Source: Candidatus Aegiribacteria sp. MLS_C
GTDB lineage: Bacteria; Fermentibacterota; Fermentibacteria; Fermentibacterales; JCC-6
Assembly: GCA_002030045.1 (NCBI GenBank)
Contig: LQBI01000033.1
Location: 56,240 to 120,239 of the forward strand
Direction of reading: 5' to 3'
DNA: 64,000 bases
Position 1 is the stretch's first letter, and each line of letters begins with the position of its first letter. Positions 1 to 7,838 of the stretch are shown one piece after another. The notes beneath the pieces are model-generated. The model saw only the letters and a list, made by a program, of their open reading frames with translations. It was not told the DNA's origin and searched no databases. Position numbers and translations under genes: made by a program.

Positions 1-289
1 TCGCAGCCGCAAAATGCCTCCCGACCCAGAAGTCATGGTTTCCAGGCAGGAAATGGACGTTCCATCCGGCCCTGCTGAGTTCCCCCAGGGCCGCGAGGAC
101 CCTTTCATGTCCGGCAGGCACCACCGATCGGTACTCGAACCAGAAATCGAAGAGGTCCCCGAGTATCCAGAACTCTCCCGGATCATCCGCGCCGGCGAGT
201 TCCTTCAGGAAGGAGACGAGACGGTCCCTTCCCGGATGCTCCTCGGGCTCCGGGAACAGATGTGCGTCGCTAAGGAAATACCTGAACAT
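1..289 (-). CDS. lpxH: UDP-2,3-diacylglucosamine hydrolase, LpxH-type (partial, 3' end outside window)
   Basis: Hydrolyses UDP-2,3-diacylglucosamine to lipid X in lipid A synthesis, at the cytoplasmic face of the inner membrane. The first 96 codons are in the window and the gene runs off the left edge. The translation opens MFRYFLSDAHLFPEPEE, with the D-x-H metal-binding motif of calcineurin-like phosphoesterases. It continues with ILGDLFDFWFEYRSVVP (the GD motif, in the LpxH-specific form) and LPGNHDFWVG (the GNHD motif). The start ATG is at 289-287, preceded by a weak AGGGAT purine tract. Upstream lies a set of phased 20-bp palindromic units (321-400) that may control it. A general metallophosphoesterase is possible, but the FDFWFEYR stretch favours LpxH. 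It implies a lipid A-containing outer membrane. Confidence 0.85.
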   Translation of the reverse strand, partial: MFRYFLSDAHLFPEPEEHPGRDRLVSFLKELAGADDPGEFWILGDLFDFWFEYRSVVPAGHERVLAALGELSRAGWNVHFLPGNHDFWVGRHFAAA

Positions 290-320
290 GCCGATCCCTG
301 TCTGAATTGAATCGATTCGC

Positions 321-400
321 TCCTGGACAGGATAAGTCCCGCCTGAACAGGGAAGGTCCTGCCTGAACACGGTAAACCATGACCGAACACGAAAGACCGT
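321..400. repeat. Four 20-bp tandem units with a phased palindromic core
   Basis: Units occupy 321-340, 341-360, 361-380 and 381-400. Their cores are CCTGGACAGG (322-331), CCTGAACAGG (342-351), CCTGAACACG (362-371) and ACCGAACACG (382-391), each exactly 20 bp after the last. The first two cores are perfect CCTG-N2-CAGG palindromes and the others decay. They lie just upstream of the lpxH start (289, minus strand), so they are placed like an operator array two helical turns apart. Any regulatory role is inferred. Confidence 0.6.
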
Positions 401-431
401 CCATCATTTTCCGGGCCGGAAGCTTTCCAGG
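401..431 (-). repeat. Degenerate copy of the intergenic palindromic repeat, carrying a gene's stop codon
   Basis: Read on the minus strand, this segment aligns with the core shared by the repeats at 37131-37183 and 56847-56903: GGAAA, a short spacer, TTCCGG, then CCCGGAAAATG. It overlaps the 3' end of the lipoprotein gene, whose last codons and TGA stop (406-404) come from the repeat core. The match is partial and no outer inverted ends are visible. Confidence 0.45.
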
Positions 432-907
432 AGCCGTGAAGGCGAACCGAAACCGCTCTCCGAACGGGACTCTCCACCCGGGGAGAGGAGCATGGCGAAG
501 GGAAGGATGTCCGTCTCGACAGTACGCATGACGGACGAGTCGGCCAGGTATACAGGCAGCGAGATACCAAGGTCATTCACTATCCTCTGCGCGTGGTTCC
601 TGGACTCGGCATCGGGCTGTATCGGGATCGGGAGTACGGTGGAATCCAGTGATGCCAGGAAGAGGAGGTCTTCCCCCATCTCCCCGTAGAGTGCCAGTGG
701 CAGCCAGTAGTAGATGATGGCCGATCGTCCCGGCTGCAGGGCCAGCGTATCCCCTGCGGGGGCGAGTATGACACCGGGGAGCTGTACCGACAGTTCCGGG
801 GTCCCTGCCGGGTCAGCCGGTCCGGGATCCGCCTCCGTCTCTTCCGAACAGGACGGTGCGAGGATCAGCAGGCAGGATGCCAGTCCCAGGGCAGTTGATG
901 ACTTCAT
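404..907 (-). CDS. Lipoprotein with thioredoxin-like features, last gene of the sigma-factor operon
   Basis: A 167-residue predicted lipoprotein. The start MKSSTALGLASCLLILAPSC (907) is preferred to one 11 codons upstream because it begins a signal peptide ending in a lipobox-like A-P-S-C. The mature part has a stretch (LQPGRSAIIYYWLPLALYGE) followed by LLFLASLDS, resembling the strand-loop-helix of TlpA/peroxiredoxin-like proteins, but without a CXXC pair where the redox centre would be. It follows the membrane protein by about 29 bp and is the fourth gene after the ECF sigma factor. The thioredoxin-like fold is inferred. The extreme C-terminus and stop appear to derive from an intergenic repeat. 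Confidence 0.6.
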   Translation of the reverse strand: MKSSTALGLASCLLILAPSCSEETEADPGPADPAGTPELSVQLPGVILAPAGDTLALQPGRSAIIYYWLPLALYGEMGEDLLFLASLDSTVLPIPIQPDAESRNHAQRIVNDLGISLPVYLADSSVMRTVETDILPFAMLLSPGGESRSESGFGSPSRLLESFRPGK

Positions 908-936
908 CGAGTTCCTTCCAGGTGAGAGCCTTTCCC

Positions 937-1401
937 TCATCTTCCGGTGATGGAGGCCCAGGCTTCCTTAGGCCAGCTGCTACCGGTATCTCCGCTGACC
1001 AGAACGGCAAACCCGCCGTTAAAGGCCGCGAAATCAAAATCCAGGCCGTTCCAGGATGCGGATGGGGGGAGAGCCCGGATCCCTCCGGGGACGCTTATCC
1101 TCATCAGGACGTCGCCGGTGGATGTATCCCTTGCGGTTTGCACCATGAGGGGGTAGAGCCGATGACTGCCGAAGGCTACCGGACCACGGGGCGGAATGGC
1201 GCAAAGGCCCGGAGGTGCAGGGTTTCCGCCGATCTCGTCCTCAAGTGAAAGCTGGTATGCGTGGACCGCCATGGCCAGCGGGTCTCGGAAAGAGGTCATG
1301 GGTGCTCTGAAAAGGAAAGGAATGGAGATCAGGAGCGCAGCGCACAGGATGACCGCCGTCAACCGGTCCTTAGGTATTCGTCCGACATTTGTGTCATGCA
1401 T
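937..1401 (-). CDS. Single-pass membrane protein of the sigma-factor operon
   Basis: A 154-residue protein of unrecognised family. Residues 14-32 (TAVILCAALLISIPFLF region) form one membrane segment, followed by about 115 residues predicted outside the cytoplasm with several Pro/Gly turns. The start ATG (1401-1399) overlaps the end of the anti-sigma gene, so the two are translationally coupled. Its place after a zinc-finger anti-sigma factor that lacks its own membrane segment suggests that it may supply membrane anchoring or signal sensing. That role is inference from context. Confidence 0.6.
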   Translation of the reverse strand: MHDTNVGRIPKDRLTAVILCAALLISIPFLFRAPMTSFRDPLAMAVHAYQLSLEDEIGGNPAPPGLCAIPPRGPVAFGSHRLYPLMVQTARDTSTGDVLMRISVPGGIRALPPSASWNGLDFDFAAFNGGFAVLVSGDTGSSWPKEAWASITGR

Positions 1402-1615
1402 TTGCCAGGATGCTTTGTACTGCGCTCTGGAGTTCCGATGGAGCCGCCACGCTCATCGCGTTCCTTACGAAGGTCTGCATCTGCTGCGTCTGGAGGAAGA
1501 ACTTCCTGCAGTTCGGACAAGCGTCCAGATGGTCCATGAGGGGCTTCCTGTACTCGGCCCCGAGTTCTCCGGAAAGGTAATCATGCATGTGAAGATGGGC
1601 ATCCTCGCAGGTCAT
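1394..1615 (-). CDS. Zinc-finger (ZAS-type) anti-sigma factor
   Basis: A 73-residue soluble protein. It carries the zinc-binding anti-sigma motif H-x3-C-x2-C (HLDACPNC, about residues 29-36), with an N-terminal CEDAHLHMHDYLSGEL segment that normally gives the remaining zinc ligand. Such proteins hold an ECF sigma factor inactive through a four-helix domain. It starts one base after the sigma factor's stop and overlaps the next gene. Unlike many family members it has no transmembrane helix; the following gene does. Confidence 0.85.
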   Translation of the reverse strand: MTCEDAHLHMHDYLSGELGAEYRKPLMDHLDACPNCRKFFLQTQQMQTFVRNAMSVAAPSELQSAVQSILANA

Positions 1616-1616
1616 T

Positions 1617-2174
1617 CTAGCTCCCCCCCATTGCTATGTTCTTCCACTCGGCAAGAAGGTTCCTCAGGATAAGACGTCCCCTGTGTATCCTCGACCTCAC
1701 GGTTCCGATGGGAATCTCGAGTATTTCAGCTATATCGGCGTAGGAGAACCCCTGAACGTCGCAGAGTACAACCGCTTCGCGAAACTCGTCCGGAAGGCTT
1801 TCGATCGCGTTCACGATGTCCTCCTGAAGAAGATCGTCCAGGAACTTCATGCCGGGATCGGGACCCATCTTCTTGAGTTCCGCCACGTCTTCCCTGGCCA
1901 TCTGTTCTATCCACTCCCCGGCCATGCCGACGGGTTTCCTGCTGCTCTTGCGCAGCTTGTTGAGAAAAGTGTTCCTCATGATGGTGAACAACCAGGCCCC
2001 GGCATTTGTTCCTAGCGAGTACTGCTTCTCGGATCTCAGAGCGTTGAGATAGGTGTCCTGCACCAGGTCGGAGGCGTCCTCCCCGTTCCGTGTCAGGTGG
2101 ATCGCGTACCCGTACAGACGGTCCAGATGGCTCAGGACCTCCTTTTCGAATCTCTTTCGCCGAGTGCTCTTCAT
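1617..2174 (-). CDS. ECF (group 4) sigma-70 family RNA polymerase sigma factor
   Basis: A 185-residue sigma factor. Region 2 (about residues 10-75) includes DASDLVQDTYLNAL and GAWLFTIMRNTFLNKLRK, the core-binding and -10 recognition helices. Region 4 (about 115-170) has LPDEFREAVVLCDVQGFSY and a helix-turn-helix ending IPIGTVRSRIHRGR. The start at 2174 (MKSTRRKRFEKEV) is preferred to the longer frame because GGGAGAGGA lies immediately upstream. The next gene encodes its likely anti-sigma factor. Homologues are often rpoE/sigW-like stress regulators, but the signal cannot be deduced here. Confidence 0.92.
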   Translation of the reverse strand: MKSTRRKRFEKEVLSHLDRLYGYAIHLTRNGEDASDLVQDTYLNALRSEKQYSLGTNAGAWLFTIMRNTFLNKLRKSSRKPVGMAGEWIEQMAREDVAELKKMGPDPGMKFLDDLLQEDIVNAIESLPDEFREAVVLCDVQGFSYADIAEILEIPIGTVRSRIHRGRLILRNLLAEWKNIAMGGS

Positions 2175-2480
2175 TCCTCTCCCGTTCCGGGAATGCTCGC
2201 TCCAGGTGTCCCAGGACCGTAAACTACCAAAGTAATGGGTTCCGTGCCAATACCCGTTCTTTGCACTACCGGTTGTGGTACCCCCTTGCCAAAGGTACAA
2301 AATGTTGATAGTCTACCCCTGTCGACATGACTCAGTTCCGAGGGTTCCTGCAGGGGTGACCGGAGTCACGTTCCAGGTTCCCCGGACATGAAAGCTGGCC
2401 GAAGCGAATTATGCTTGGAACCGATTGATGTTTGGTATTCACGGGAGATTTCCCCCTGTTTAGTTCCGGGAGGGTGTTCC
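2175..2480. other. Divergent intergenic region between the ECF sigma gene and nrdJ
   Basis: About 306 bp with no convincing gene. It must hold the promoters of both divergent units. An imperfect inverted repeat (ACCCCTG near 2309, CAGGGGT near 2351) is present. No B12-riboswitch conserved box and no clear NrdR-type box could be recognised. A GGAAC (2243-2239, minus) with a downstream CGGTC is too widely spaced for a normal ECF promoter. Confidence 0.4.
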
Positions 2481-4898
2481 TTGGAGGATCTCCATCTTCA
2501 TAACGATTTGTTCGCAGGTACTGATGAGGAGAAGCGGGGTCCCGCCGTGGCCGAAGAGGCACCCGGCAGGCTCACCGGTCTGATTGAACCGGTCTTCAGC
2601 GAGAACGCTCTCAAAGTACTGAGGAAACGCTACCTCAAACGGTCCGTATCCGGTGAGGTACTCGAGGAGCCCGGCGACATGCTCATTCGAGTGGCCGAGG
2701 CGGTGGCTTCGGCCGAGGAGAAGTTCGGGAACGATGTGCAGCAGGCTACGGTCTCATTCTACAACCTGATGGCCAGAAAAGAGTTCCTGCCAAACTCGCC
2801 CACACTGATGAACGCCGGAAGGGAACTGGGCCAGCTTTCGGCCTGCTTCGTCATTCCGGTGGATGACAGCATGGAAAGCATCTTCACAGCCGTCAAGAAC
2901 ACCGCACTGATCCACAAGAGCGGAGGCGGGACGGGCTTCTCCTTCTCCAGGGTCAGACCCGCCAAGGACACCGTCATGTCGACCAGGGGAGTATCAAGCG
3001 GTCCTCTCTCGTTCATGACGGTCTTCGACCAGGCAACGGAGACGGTTAAGCAGGGTGGTGTCCGTAGGGGAGCCAACATGGCGGTTCTCAGGGTAGACCA
3101 CCCGGACATCGAGGAATTCATCAACATCAAGCGCAACATGGACAAGCTGAACAACTTCAACCTTTCTGTGGCCGCAACCGACGAATTCATGGACGCCGTC
3201 GAGAGGGGAACCACCTACAACCTGGTGAATCCCAGGGACGGTTCCGCGGCAGGTACCCGGGATGCGAACGAGATCTTCGACACCATCGTCGACTCGGCAT
3301 GGAGCGCGGGTGAGCCCGGCCTCGTCTTCATCGACAGGATCAACGACGCCAATCCCACTCCCCACGTCGGCTCGATAGAAGCCACCAATCCATGCGGCGA
3401 ACAGCCCCTGCTTCCATACGAGGCATGCAACCTGGGCTCTGTGAACGTTTCCCTGATGGTTGAGCAGTCGGAGTCCGGCAGTTGCGTCATGAACTGGAAC
3501 AAGCTGGAAAAGACGGTCAGGACAGCTGTCCGTTTCCTCGACGATGTGATCGAGATAAACCGCTACCCTCTGCCGGAGATCGCTGAGGTGGTGGCAGGCA
3601 ACAGGAAGATAGGACTCGGTGTCATGGGTTTCGCAGACCTTCTCTTCAAGCTTTCCATCCCATACGATTCGGAGGAGGCGCTGCTCTTCGCCGAGGAGCT
3701 TATGAGCTTCGTGGCGGAGAAGGGAAGGAAGGCCAGCATCGACCTTGCCGCTGAACGAGGCTCATTCCCGAACTTCAAGGGAAGCGTGTACGATAACAGG
3801 CACATGCCCGAATTGAGGAACGCCACGGTCACCACCATTGCGCCCACCGGTTCGATAGGCATACTGGCCGGCTGTTCCAGCGGAATAGAGCCCGTATTCG
3901 CACTGGCATTCACGCGGAAGAACCTGCTGGACCATGGTGACGAACTCCACGAGGTGGTTCCCGAGTTCGGCAGGATAGCCAGGGAGAAGGGCTTCTTCTC
4001 CGAGGATGTCTTATCGAGGGTAGCAGAGAAGGGTTCGTGCCAGGATATAGCCGAGATACCGAGGGAGGTCCAGAGGATCTTCGTTACCTCCCATGACATA
4101 TCCCCCGCCTATCATGTCAGGATGCAGGCGGCATTCCAGAAATACACCGACAATGCTGTCTCGAAAACTGTCAACATGCCGGAGAACGCCTCCAGGAAGA
4201 GTGTAGCCGAGGTCTTCAAACTTGCCAGACGTCTGGGGTGCAAGGGAATAACCGTCTACCGCGACAAGAGCCGGGACAAGCAGGTACTAAACCTTGCAAG
4301 GGCGAAGGAGGCGGAGAAGGCGGACGGCATGGCCCTGCCCTCGGTGCCGATAGGACCAAGGGACAGGGGCGACGTCACATCGGGGATCACCAAGCGCATC
4401 AGGACCGGGTGCGGAAAGCTCTACGTCACGATCAACACGGACGAGAACGGCCCGGTTGAACTCTTCTCGCAGATGGGCAAGGCCGGCGGCTGCGCCGCCA
4501 GCCAGTCGGAGGCCATCAGCCGGCTCGTGTCCCTGGCTCTCAGATCCAACATCCAGCCTGAAGCCATAGTAAAGGAACTCAAGGGTATCAGCTGCCACAG
4601 GGTAGTCTGGCAGGGAGGCAACCGGATACTCTCCTGCGCCGACGCCATCGGGCAGACCCTGGAATGGTACATCGAAGAGAAGATGGAGGCCTCAGGCCTG
4701 AAGAACTCCGGCGTCATCCAGTCAATCGAATCCGTGGTCCCGAATGATGAGGGGGAGTTCGACGATCAAACCGTCCAGGAGGAGGACGAGGCGGTTGAGA
4801 ACCTTGCCGGAGCATGCCCGATGTGCGGTGGACCCCTGAAGTACGAATCCGGATGCGTTGCCTGTGCTCTCAACTGCGGGTATTCCGAATGCGGATGA
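2481..4898 (+). CDS. nrdJ: Vitamin B12-dependent (class II) ribonucleoside-diphosphate reductase
   Basis: Makes deoxyribonucleotides using adenosylcobalamin radical chemistry, so it works with or without oxygen. About 805 residues from a TTG start at 2481, chosen for the GGGAGG seven bases upstream; an ATG at 2388 in the same frame lacks this. Visible motifs are the QLSACFV cysteine (about residue 123), KSGGGTGFSFSR, NPCGEQPLLPYEACNLGS (about 303-320) and TVTTIAPTGSIGIL. The C-terminal TSCPD-type domain has GCAASQSEAISRLVSLAL, followed by a zinc-ribbon tail (CPMCGG ... CALNCGYSECG) usual in NrdJ. A hairpin at 4921-4955 follows. Confidence 0.95.
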   Translation: MEDLHLHNDLFAGTDEEKRGPAVAEEAPGRLTGLIEPVFSENALKVLRKRYLKRSVSGEVLEEPGDMLIRVAEAVASAEEKFGNDVQQATVSFYNLMARKEFLPNSPTLMNAGRELGQLSACFVIPVDDSMESIFTAVKNTALIHKSGGGTGFSFSRVRPAKDTVMSTRGVSSGPLSFMTVFDQATETVKQGGVRRGANMAVLRVDHPDIEEFINIKRNMDKLNNFNLSVAATDEFMDAVERGTTYNLVNPRDGSAAGTRDANEIFDTIVDSAWSAGEPGLVFIDRINDANPTPHVGSIEATNPCGEQPLLPYEACNLGSVNVSLMVEQSESGSCVMNWNKLEKTVRTAVRFLDDVIEINRYPLPEIAEVVAGNRKIGLGVMGFADLLFKLSIPYDSEEALLFAEELMSFVAEKGRKASIDLAAERGSFPNFKGSVYDNRHMPELRNATVTTIAPTGSIGILAGCSSGIEPVFALAFTRKNLLDHGDELHEVVPEFGRIAREKGFFSEDVLSRVAEKGSCQDIAEIPREVQRIFVTSHDISPAYHVRMQAAFQKYTDNAVSKTVNMPENASRKSVAEVFKLARRLGCKGITVYRDKSRDKQVLNLARAKEAEKADGMALPSVPIGPRDRGDVTSGITKRIRTGCGKLYVTINTDENGPVELFSQMGKAGGCAASQSEAISRLVSLALRSNIQPEAIVKELKGISCHRVVWQGGNRILSCADAIGQTLEWYIEEKMEASGLKNSGVIQSIESVVPNDEGEFDDQTVQEEDEAVENLAGACPMCGGPLKYESGCVACALNCGYSECG

Positions 4899-4920
4899 TC
4901 CCTGCAGCCTCTCCCTCCGT

Positions 4921-4955
4921 GGTCTTCAGCTCCCGGCACCTTGCGCCTGAGGACC
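4921..4955 (+). terminator. Possible terminator after nrdJ
   Basis: GGTCTTCAG (4921-4929) can pair over nine positions (one G-U) with CTGAGGACC (4947-4955), 22 bp after the nrdJ stop. The tail GGATTTAGTT is only moderately T-rich, so termination is likely but not certain. Confidence 0.4.
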
Positions 4956-5020
4956 GGATTTAGTTAGACTTGCCCTCAAGACTGTCTTCCATCAAACCAA
5001 CACCGGAGGTGCGACTAGCC

Positions 5021-5236
5021 TTGGAGAAGACGATAAGGGACATAGAGAAGGGCCAGGACCTGATCAGGGTCGAACTGTCCGAGTTCAAGGGCAATCAGTA
5101 CATAGGTGCCCGCATCTACTTCATGGACGACAGGGGTGACTGGAAACCCACCAAGAAGGGGCTCACCCTCCCGCCGGAAACCATGGTCCAGGTCAGGGAC
5201 GCACTGAACGATGCTCTCGCCGAGATAGGCAGCTAG
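5021..5236 (+). CDS. Transcriptional coactivator p15/PC4-family ssDNA-binding protein
   Basis: A 71-residue protein matching the bacterial PC4-like fold: a helix (TIRDIEKGQD), then strands with VELSEFKGNQYIGARIYF, then DWKPTKKGLTLPPET, the diagnostic PTKKG motif, and a C-terminal dimerising helix. Family members bind single-stranded DNA or RNA as dimers. A TTG start at 5021 is chosen because GGAGG lies 11 bases upstream; a TTG 17 codons earlier has no ribosome-binding site and adds residues outside the fold. It lies between nrdJ and tex. Confidence 0.85.
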   Translation: MEKTIRDIEKGQDLIRVELSEFKGNQYIGARIYFMDDRGDWKPTKKGLTLPPETMVQVRDALNDALAEIGS

Positions 5237-5295
5237 GCGGGTCGCCGCCGGGTATTCCGGAGACCCATCCTGTACAGCAGTCTGAAGGTGGCGCC

Positions 5296-7434
5296 ATTAC
5301 AGACGGGATAGTATGTGCCGTAGCCGGGGAGACCGGGATCGATCCCGGCAGGGTATCCGCAGTTGCGGGACTGCTCGAGGGCGGCGCCACGGTGCCGTTC
5401 ATCGCCAGGTACCGCAAGGAGGCTACCGGAGGGCTGGACGAGGTATCCATCATCAACCTCAGGGACCGGCTCGATCAGCTGGCCAGGCTGGAGGAGAGGC
5501 GTAATTCGATACTCCGGTCGCTCCTTGAGAGGGAACTCCTCACCGACGAACTCAAGACCAGAATAATGGACGCAGGTACCCCGGCGGAGCTGGAGGACCT
5601 GTACCTGCCCTTCAGGCCAAAGCGGAGGACACGTGCCGCCATGGCAAGGGAGAAGGGACTCGAGCCCCTGGCCCGGAGGATATTCCGGCGGGAGGGAGGG
5701 GATCCGTTCCTGTACGCCGCCGGATTCATTGATCCCGGGAAGGGGGTGCTGACCGTTGAGGTAGCCATCGCGGGGGCCGGGGACATCATCGCCGAGTTCC
5801 TGGCGGAGGATCCTGACGTGAGGGAGAGATTGAGGCGGCTCTACTGGCGGGAAGGAATCTACAGCAGCAGATCAATAAGGGGCAGGGAAGAGGAGGGAGC
5901 CAACTTCAGGGACTATTTCGACTGGAGCGAGCCCGTGAGGAAGGCACCCTCCCACAGGGTGCTGGCGATGAGGAGGGGTGAGGACAGGAAGGTGCTGGCC
6001 CTGAAGGTCCTCGTACCCGAGGATCGGGCGCTGAAGCTTGTACTGAGGGACATTCACCTCGAGGAGGACTCACCCGAGGCTGGAATAATCGCCGCCGCCG
6101 CTTCAGACAGTCTGAGGAGGCTGCTGTCCCCTTCCATGGAGACGGAGACCAGGCTCCGCAGCAGGGAGGAGGCCGAAGACGAGGCGATAAGGGTCTTCGC
6201 CTCGAACCTGCGCAACCTCCTTCTTGCGCCCCCCCTGGGCCGAAAACCGGTGCTCGCGGTGGACCCTGGTTTCAGGACCGGCTGCAAGCTGGCCTGCCTG
6301 GACGGTAACGGCACACTGCTCGAACATGCCACCATATTCCCCTTCGGATCGGGGGATGCTGCGGAAAGGGCGGCCGGGACCGTCCTGGGTATGCTGTCCC
6401 GGCACCGTATCGGATTCGTCGCTGTGGGGAACGGCACCGCCGGGCGCGAGACGGAGTCCTTCATGCGCGGGCTTGCACTCCCCGAGGACTGCACATTGGT
6501 ATCTGCGAGCGAAAGCGGGGCCTCGGTCTATTCAGCCTCGCAGGCCGCCAGGGATGAGTTTCCCGACCTTGACATCACGGTAAGGGGAGCGGTCTCGATA
6601 GGCCGCCGCCTTCAGGACCCGCTTGCCGAACTGGTCAAGATAGATCCGGGTTCCATAGGGGTCGGTCAGTACCAGCACGACGTTGACCAGGCGAAACTGA
6701 GGAAAGCCCTGGACGATACCGTGGCAAGCTGTGTGAACAGCGTAGGCGTGGACCTGAACACCGCCAGCGTCCACCTTCTGGCTTACGTGTCGGGACTGAA
6801 CAGCTCCGTCGCAGCCGGCATCGTCAGGCGCAGGGTGGAGAGGGGGCCGTTCAGGACCCGCAAAGAGCTGATGGAAGTTAACGGCATGGGGCCGGTGAGC
6901 TTCCAGCAGTCAGCCGGGTTCCTTCGGATCAGGGACGGCGATGACCCCCTGGACGGGAGTGCCGTCCATCCGGAAAGGTATGCGCTGGTGGAGGAGATGG
7001 CATCCTCGGTGGGGGTCCCGGTCTCCACACTGCTGGCTTCCCCAGGGATCCGCAGCTCCGTCGACCTTGCCGGTTTCGTCAGGGACGGCATCGGCCTGCC
7101 CACCCTCCGGGATATAATGGACGAGCTGGAAAGACCGGGCAGGGACCCCCGGGAGACCTTCACCGTCTTCCGTTTCGCAGACGTTCACTCGATAGGCGAT
7201 CTGCAGGAGGGCATGGTCCTCCCAGGCATAGTCACCAACGTGACCAATTTCGGCGCGTTCGTTGACGTTGGTGTTCACCAGGACGGACTCGTGCACGTGA
7301 GCCGGATGTCCAGGAGCTTTGTAAGAAACCCTGCGGAGCTGGTCTCTGCAGGGGACAGGATAAGGGTCAGAGTGACCGGTGTGGACGAGGAGCGTGGAAG
7401 GATATCGCTGTCGATGGTCCTGGAAGGCGAATGA
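5296..7434 (+). CDS. tex: Tex family transcription accessory / S1 RNA-binding protein, apparently with a non-standard start codon
   Basis: Tex binds nucleic acid and influences transcription. The order is: N-terminal helical region with VPFIARYRKEATGGLDE and LEDLYLPFRPKRRTR; YqgF-like nuclease fold with LAVDPGFRTGCKLACL (about residue 320); tandem helix-hairpin-helix with GVDLNTASVHLLAYVSGL (about 486); and a C-terminal S1 domain from GMVLPGIVTNVTNFGAFVDV (about 634). The conserved block begins before the first GTG (5392), and no ATG, GTG or TTG occurs in frame between the stop at 5137-5139 and that GTG. ATT at 5296, with AAGGTGG four bases upstream, gives MTDGIVCAVAGE, which lines up with the usual Tex N-terminus. 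From ATT the length is 712 residues. Confidence 0.93.
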   Translation: MTDGIVCAVAGETGIDPGRVSAVAGLLEGGATVPFIARYRKEATGGLDEVSIINLRDRLDQLARLEERRNSILRSLLERELLTDELKTRIMDAGTPAELEDLYLPFRPKRRTRAAMAREKGLEPLARRIFRREGGDPFLYAAGFIDPGKGVLTVEVAIAGAGDIIAEFLAEDPDVRERLRRLYWREGIYSSRSIRGREEEGANFRDYFDWSEPVRKAPSHRVLAMRRGEDRKVLALKVLVPEDRALKLVLRDIHLEEDSPEAGIIAAAASDSLRRLLSPSMETETRLRSREEAEDEAIRVFASNLRNLLLAPPLGRKPVLAVDPGFRTGCKLACLDGNGTLLEHATIFPFGSGDAAERAAGTVLGMLSRHRIGFVAVGNGTAGRETESFMRGLALPEDCTLVSASESGASVYSASQAARDEFPDLDITVRGAVSIGRRLQDPLAELVKIDPGSIGVGQYQHDVDQAKLRKALDDTVASCVNSVGVDLNTASVHLLAYVSGLNSSVAAGIVRRRVERGPFRTRKELMEVNGMGPVSFQQSAGFLRIRDGDDPLDGSAVHPERYALVEEMASSVGVPVSTLLASPGIRSSVDLAGFVRDGIGLPTLRDIMDELERPGRDPRETFTVFRFADVHSIGDLQEGMVLPGIVTNVTNFGAFVDVGVHQDGLVHVSRMSRSFVRNPAELVSAGDRIRVRVTGVDEERGRISLSMVLEGE

Positions 7435-7452
7435 TATCGAACGGCCCCTCAG

Positions 7453-7833
7453 TCATCGAAGACGGAAGGTTTCCGGGATCAGCCCCTCGACAGTGAAGTA
7501 GCGGATGGAACCGTCGGTGGCAACAGCCACCGGCATGTCACCCTGGCAGAACTCGGCCAGCACCTGCCTGCAGGCTCCGCAGGGGACCGGATCGCCGTCG
7601 GGGGAGTATACCAGCAGCCCGCTGAAACTTCTCTTTCCTCCGGACACGGCCTTGAAAAGAGCGACCCTCTCGGCGCAGATGGTCAGGCCGTAGGAGGCAT
7701 TCTCCACATTGACGCCGGTGTGCAGGACACCCTCGGAGTCCTCCAGCACTGCGGCTACCCTGAACCCGGAATAGGGACAGTAGCAGTTTCCAAGTTCCGC
7801 CCTGGCCGCGTCCAGGAGCCTCTCGGCGTCCAT
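7453..7833 (-). CDS. cdd: Cytidine deaminase
   Basis: Deaminates cytidine and deoxycytidine to uridines in pyrimidine salvage. The 126-residue length is typical of the homotetrameric class. It shows NVENASYGLTICAERVAL, containing the catalytic C-A-E zinc ligand and glutamate, and PCGACRQVLAEF with the other two zinc cysteines. It is the last gene of a minus-strand unit with rqcH and a cyclic-nucleotide-binding protein, and converges on tex with 18 bp between stops. Confidence 0.95.
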   Translation of the reverse strand: MDAERLLDAARAELGNCYCPYSGFRVAAVLEDSEGVLHTGVNVENASYGLTICAERVALFKAVSGGKRSFSGLLVYSPDGDPVPCGACRQVLAEFCQGDMPVAVATDGSIRYFTVEGLIPETFRLR

Positions 7834-7838
7834 TCCGG

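Noticed and set aside
14-310. Plus-strand open frame of 98 codons at the left edge
   Set aside because: It is antisense to a clear LpxH reading frame on the minus strand with phosphoesterase motifs; its own translation has no recognisable pattern.
2215-2243. ECF-type autoregulatory promoter before the sigma gene (GGAAC ... CGGTC)
   Set aside because: The spacer between the elements is about 20 bases, longer than the usual 16-18, and no second example is available for comparison.
2300-2480. Cobalamin riboswitch upstream of the B12-dependent reductase
   Set aside because: An attractive idea, but none of the conserved B12-box segments could be recognised; a covariance-model search would decide.
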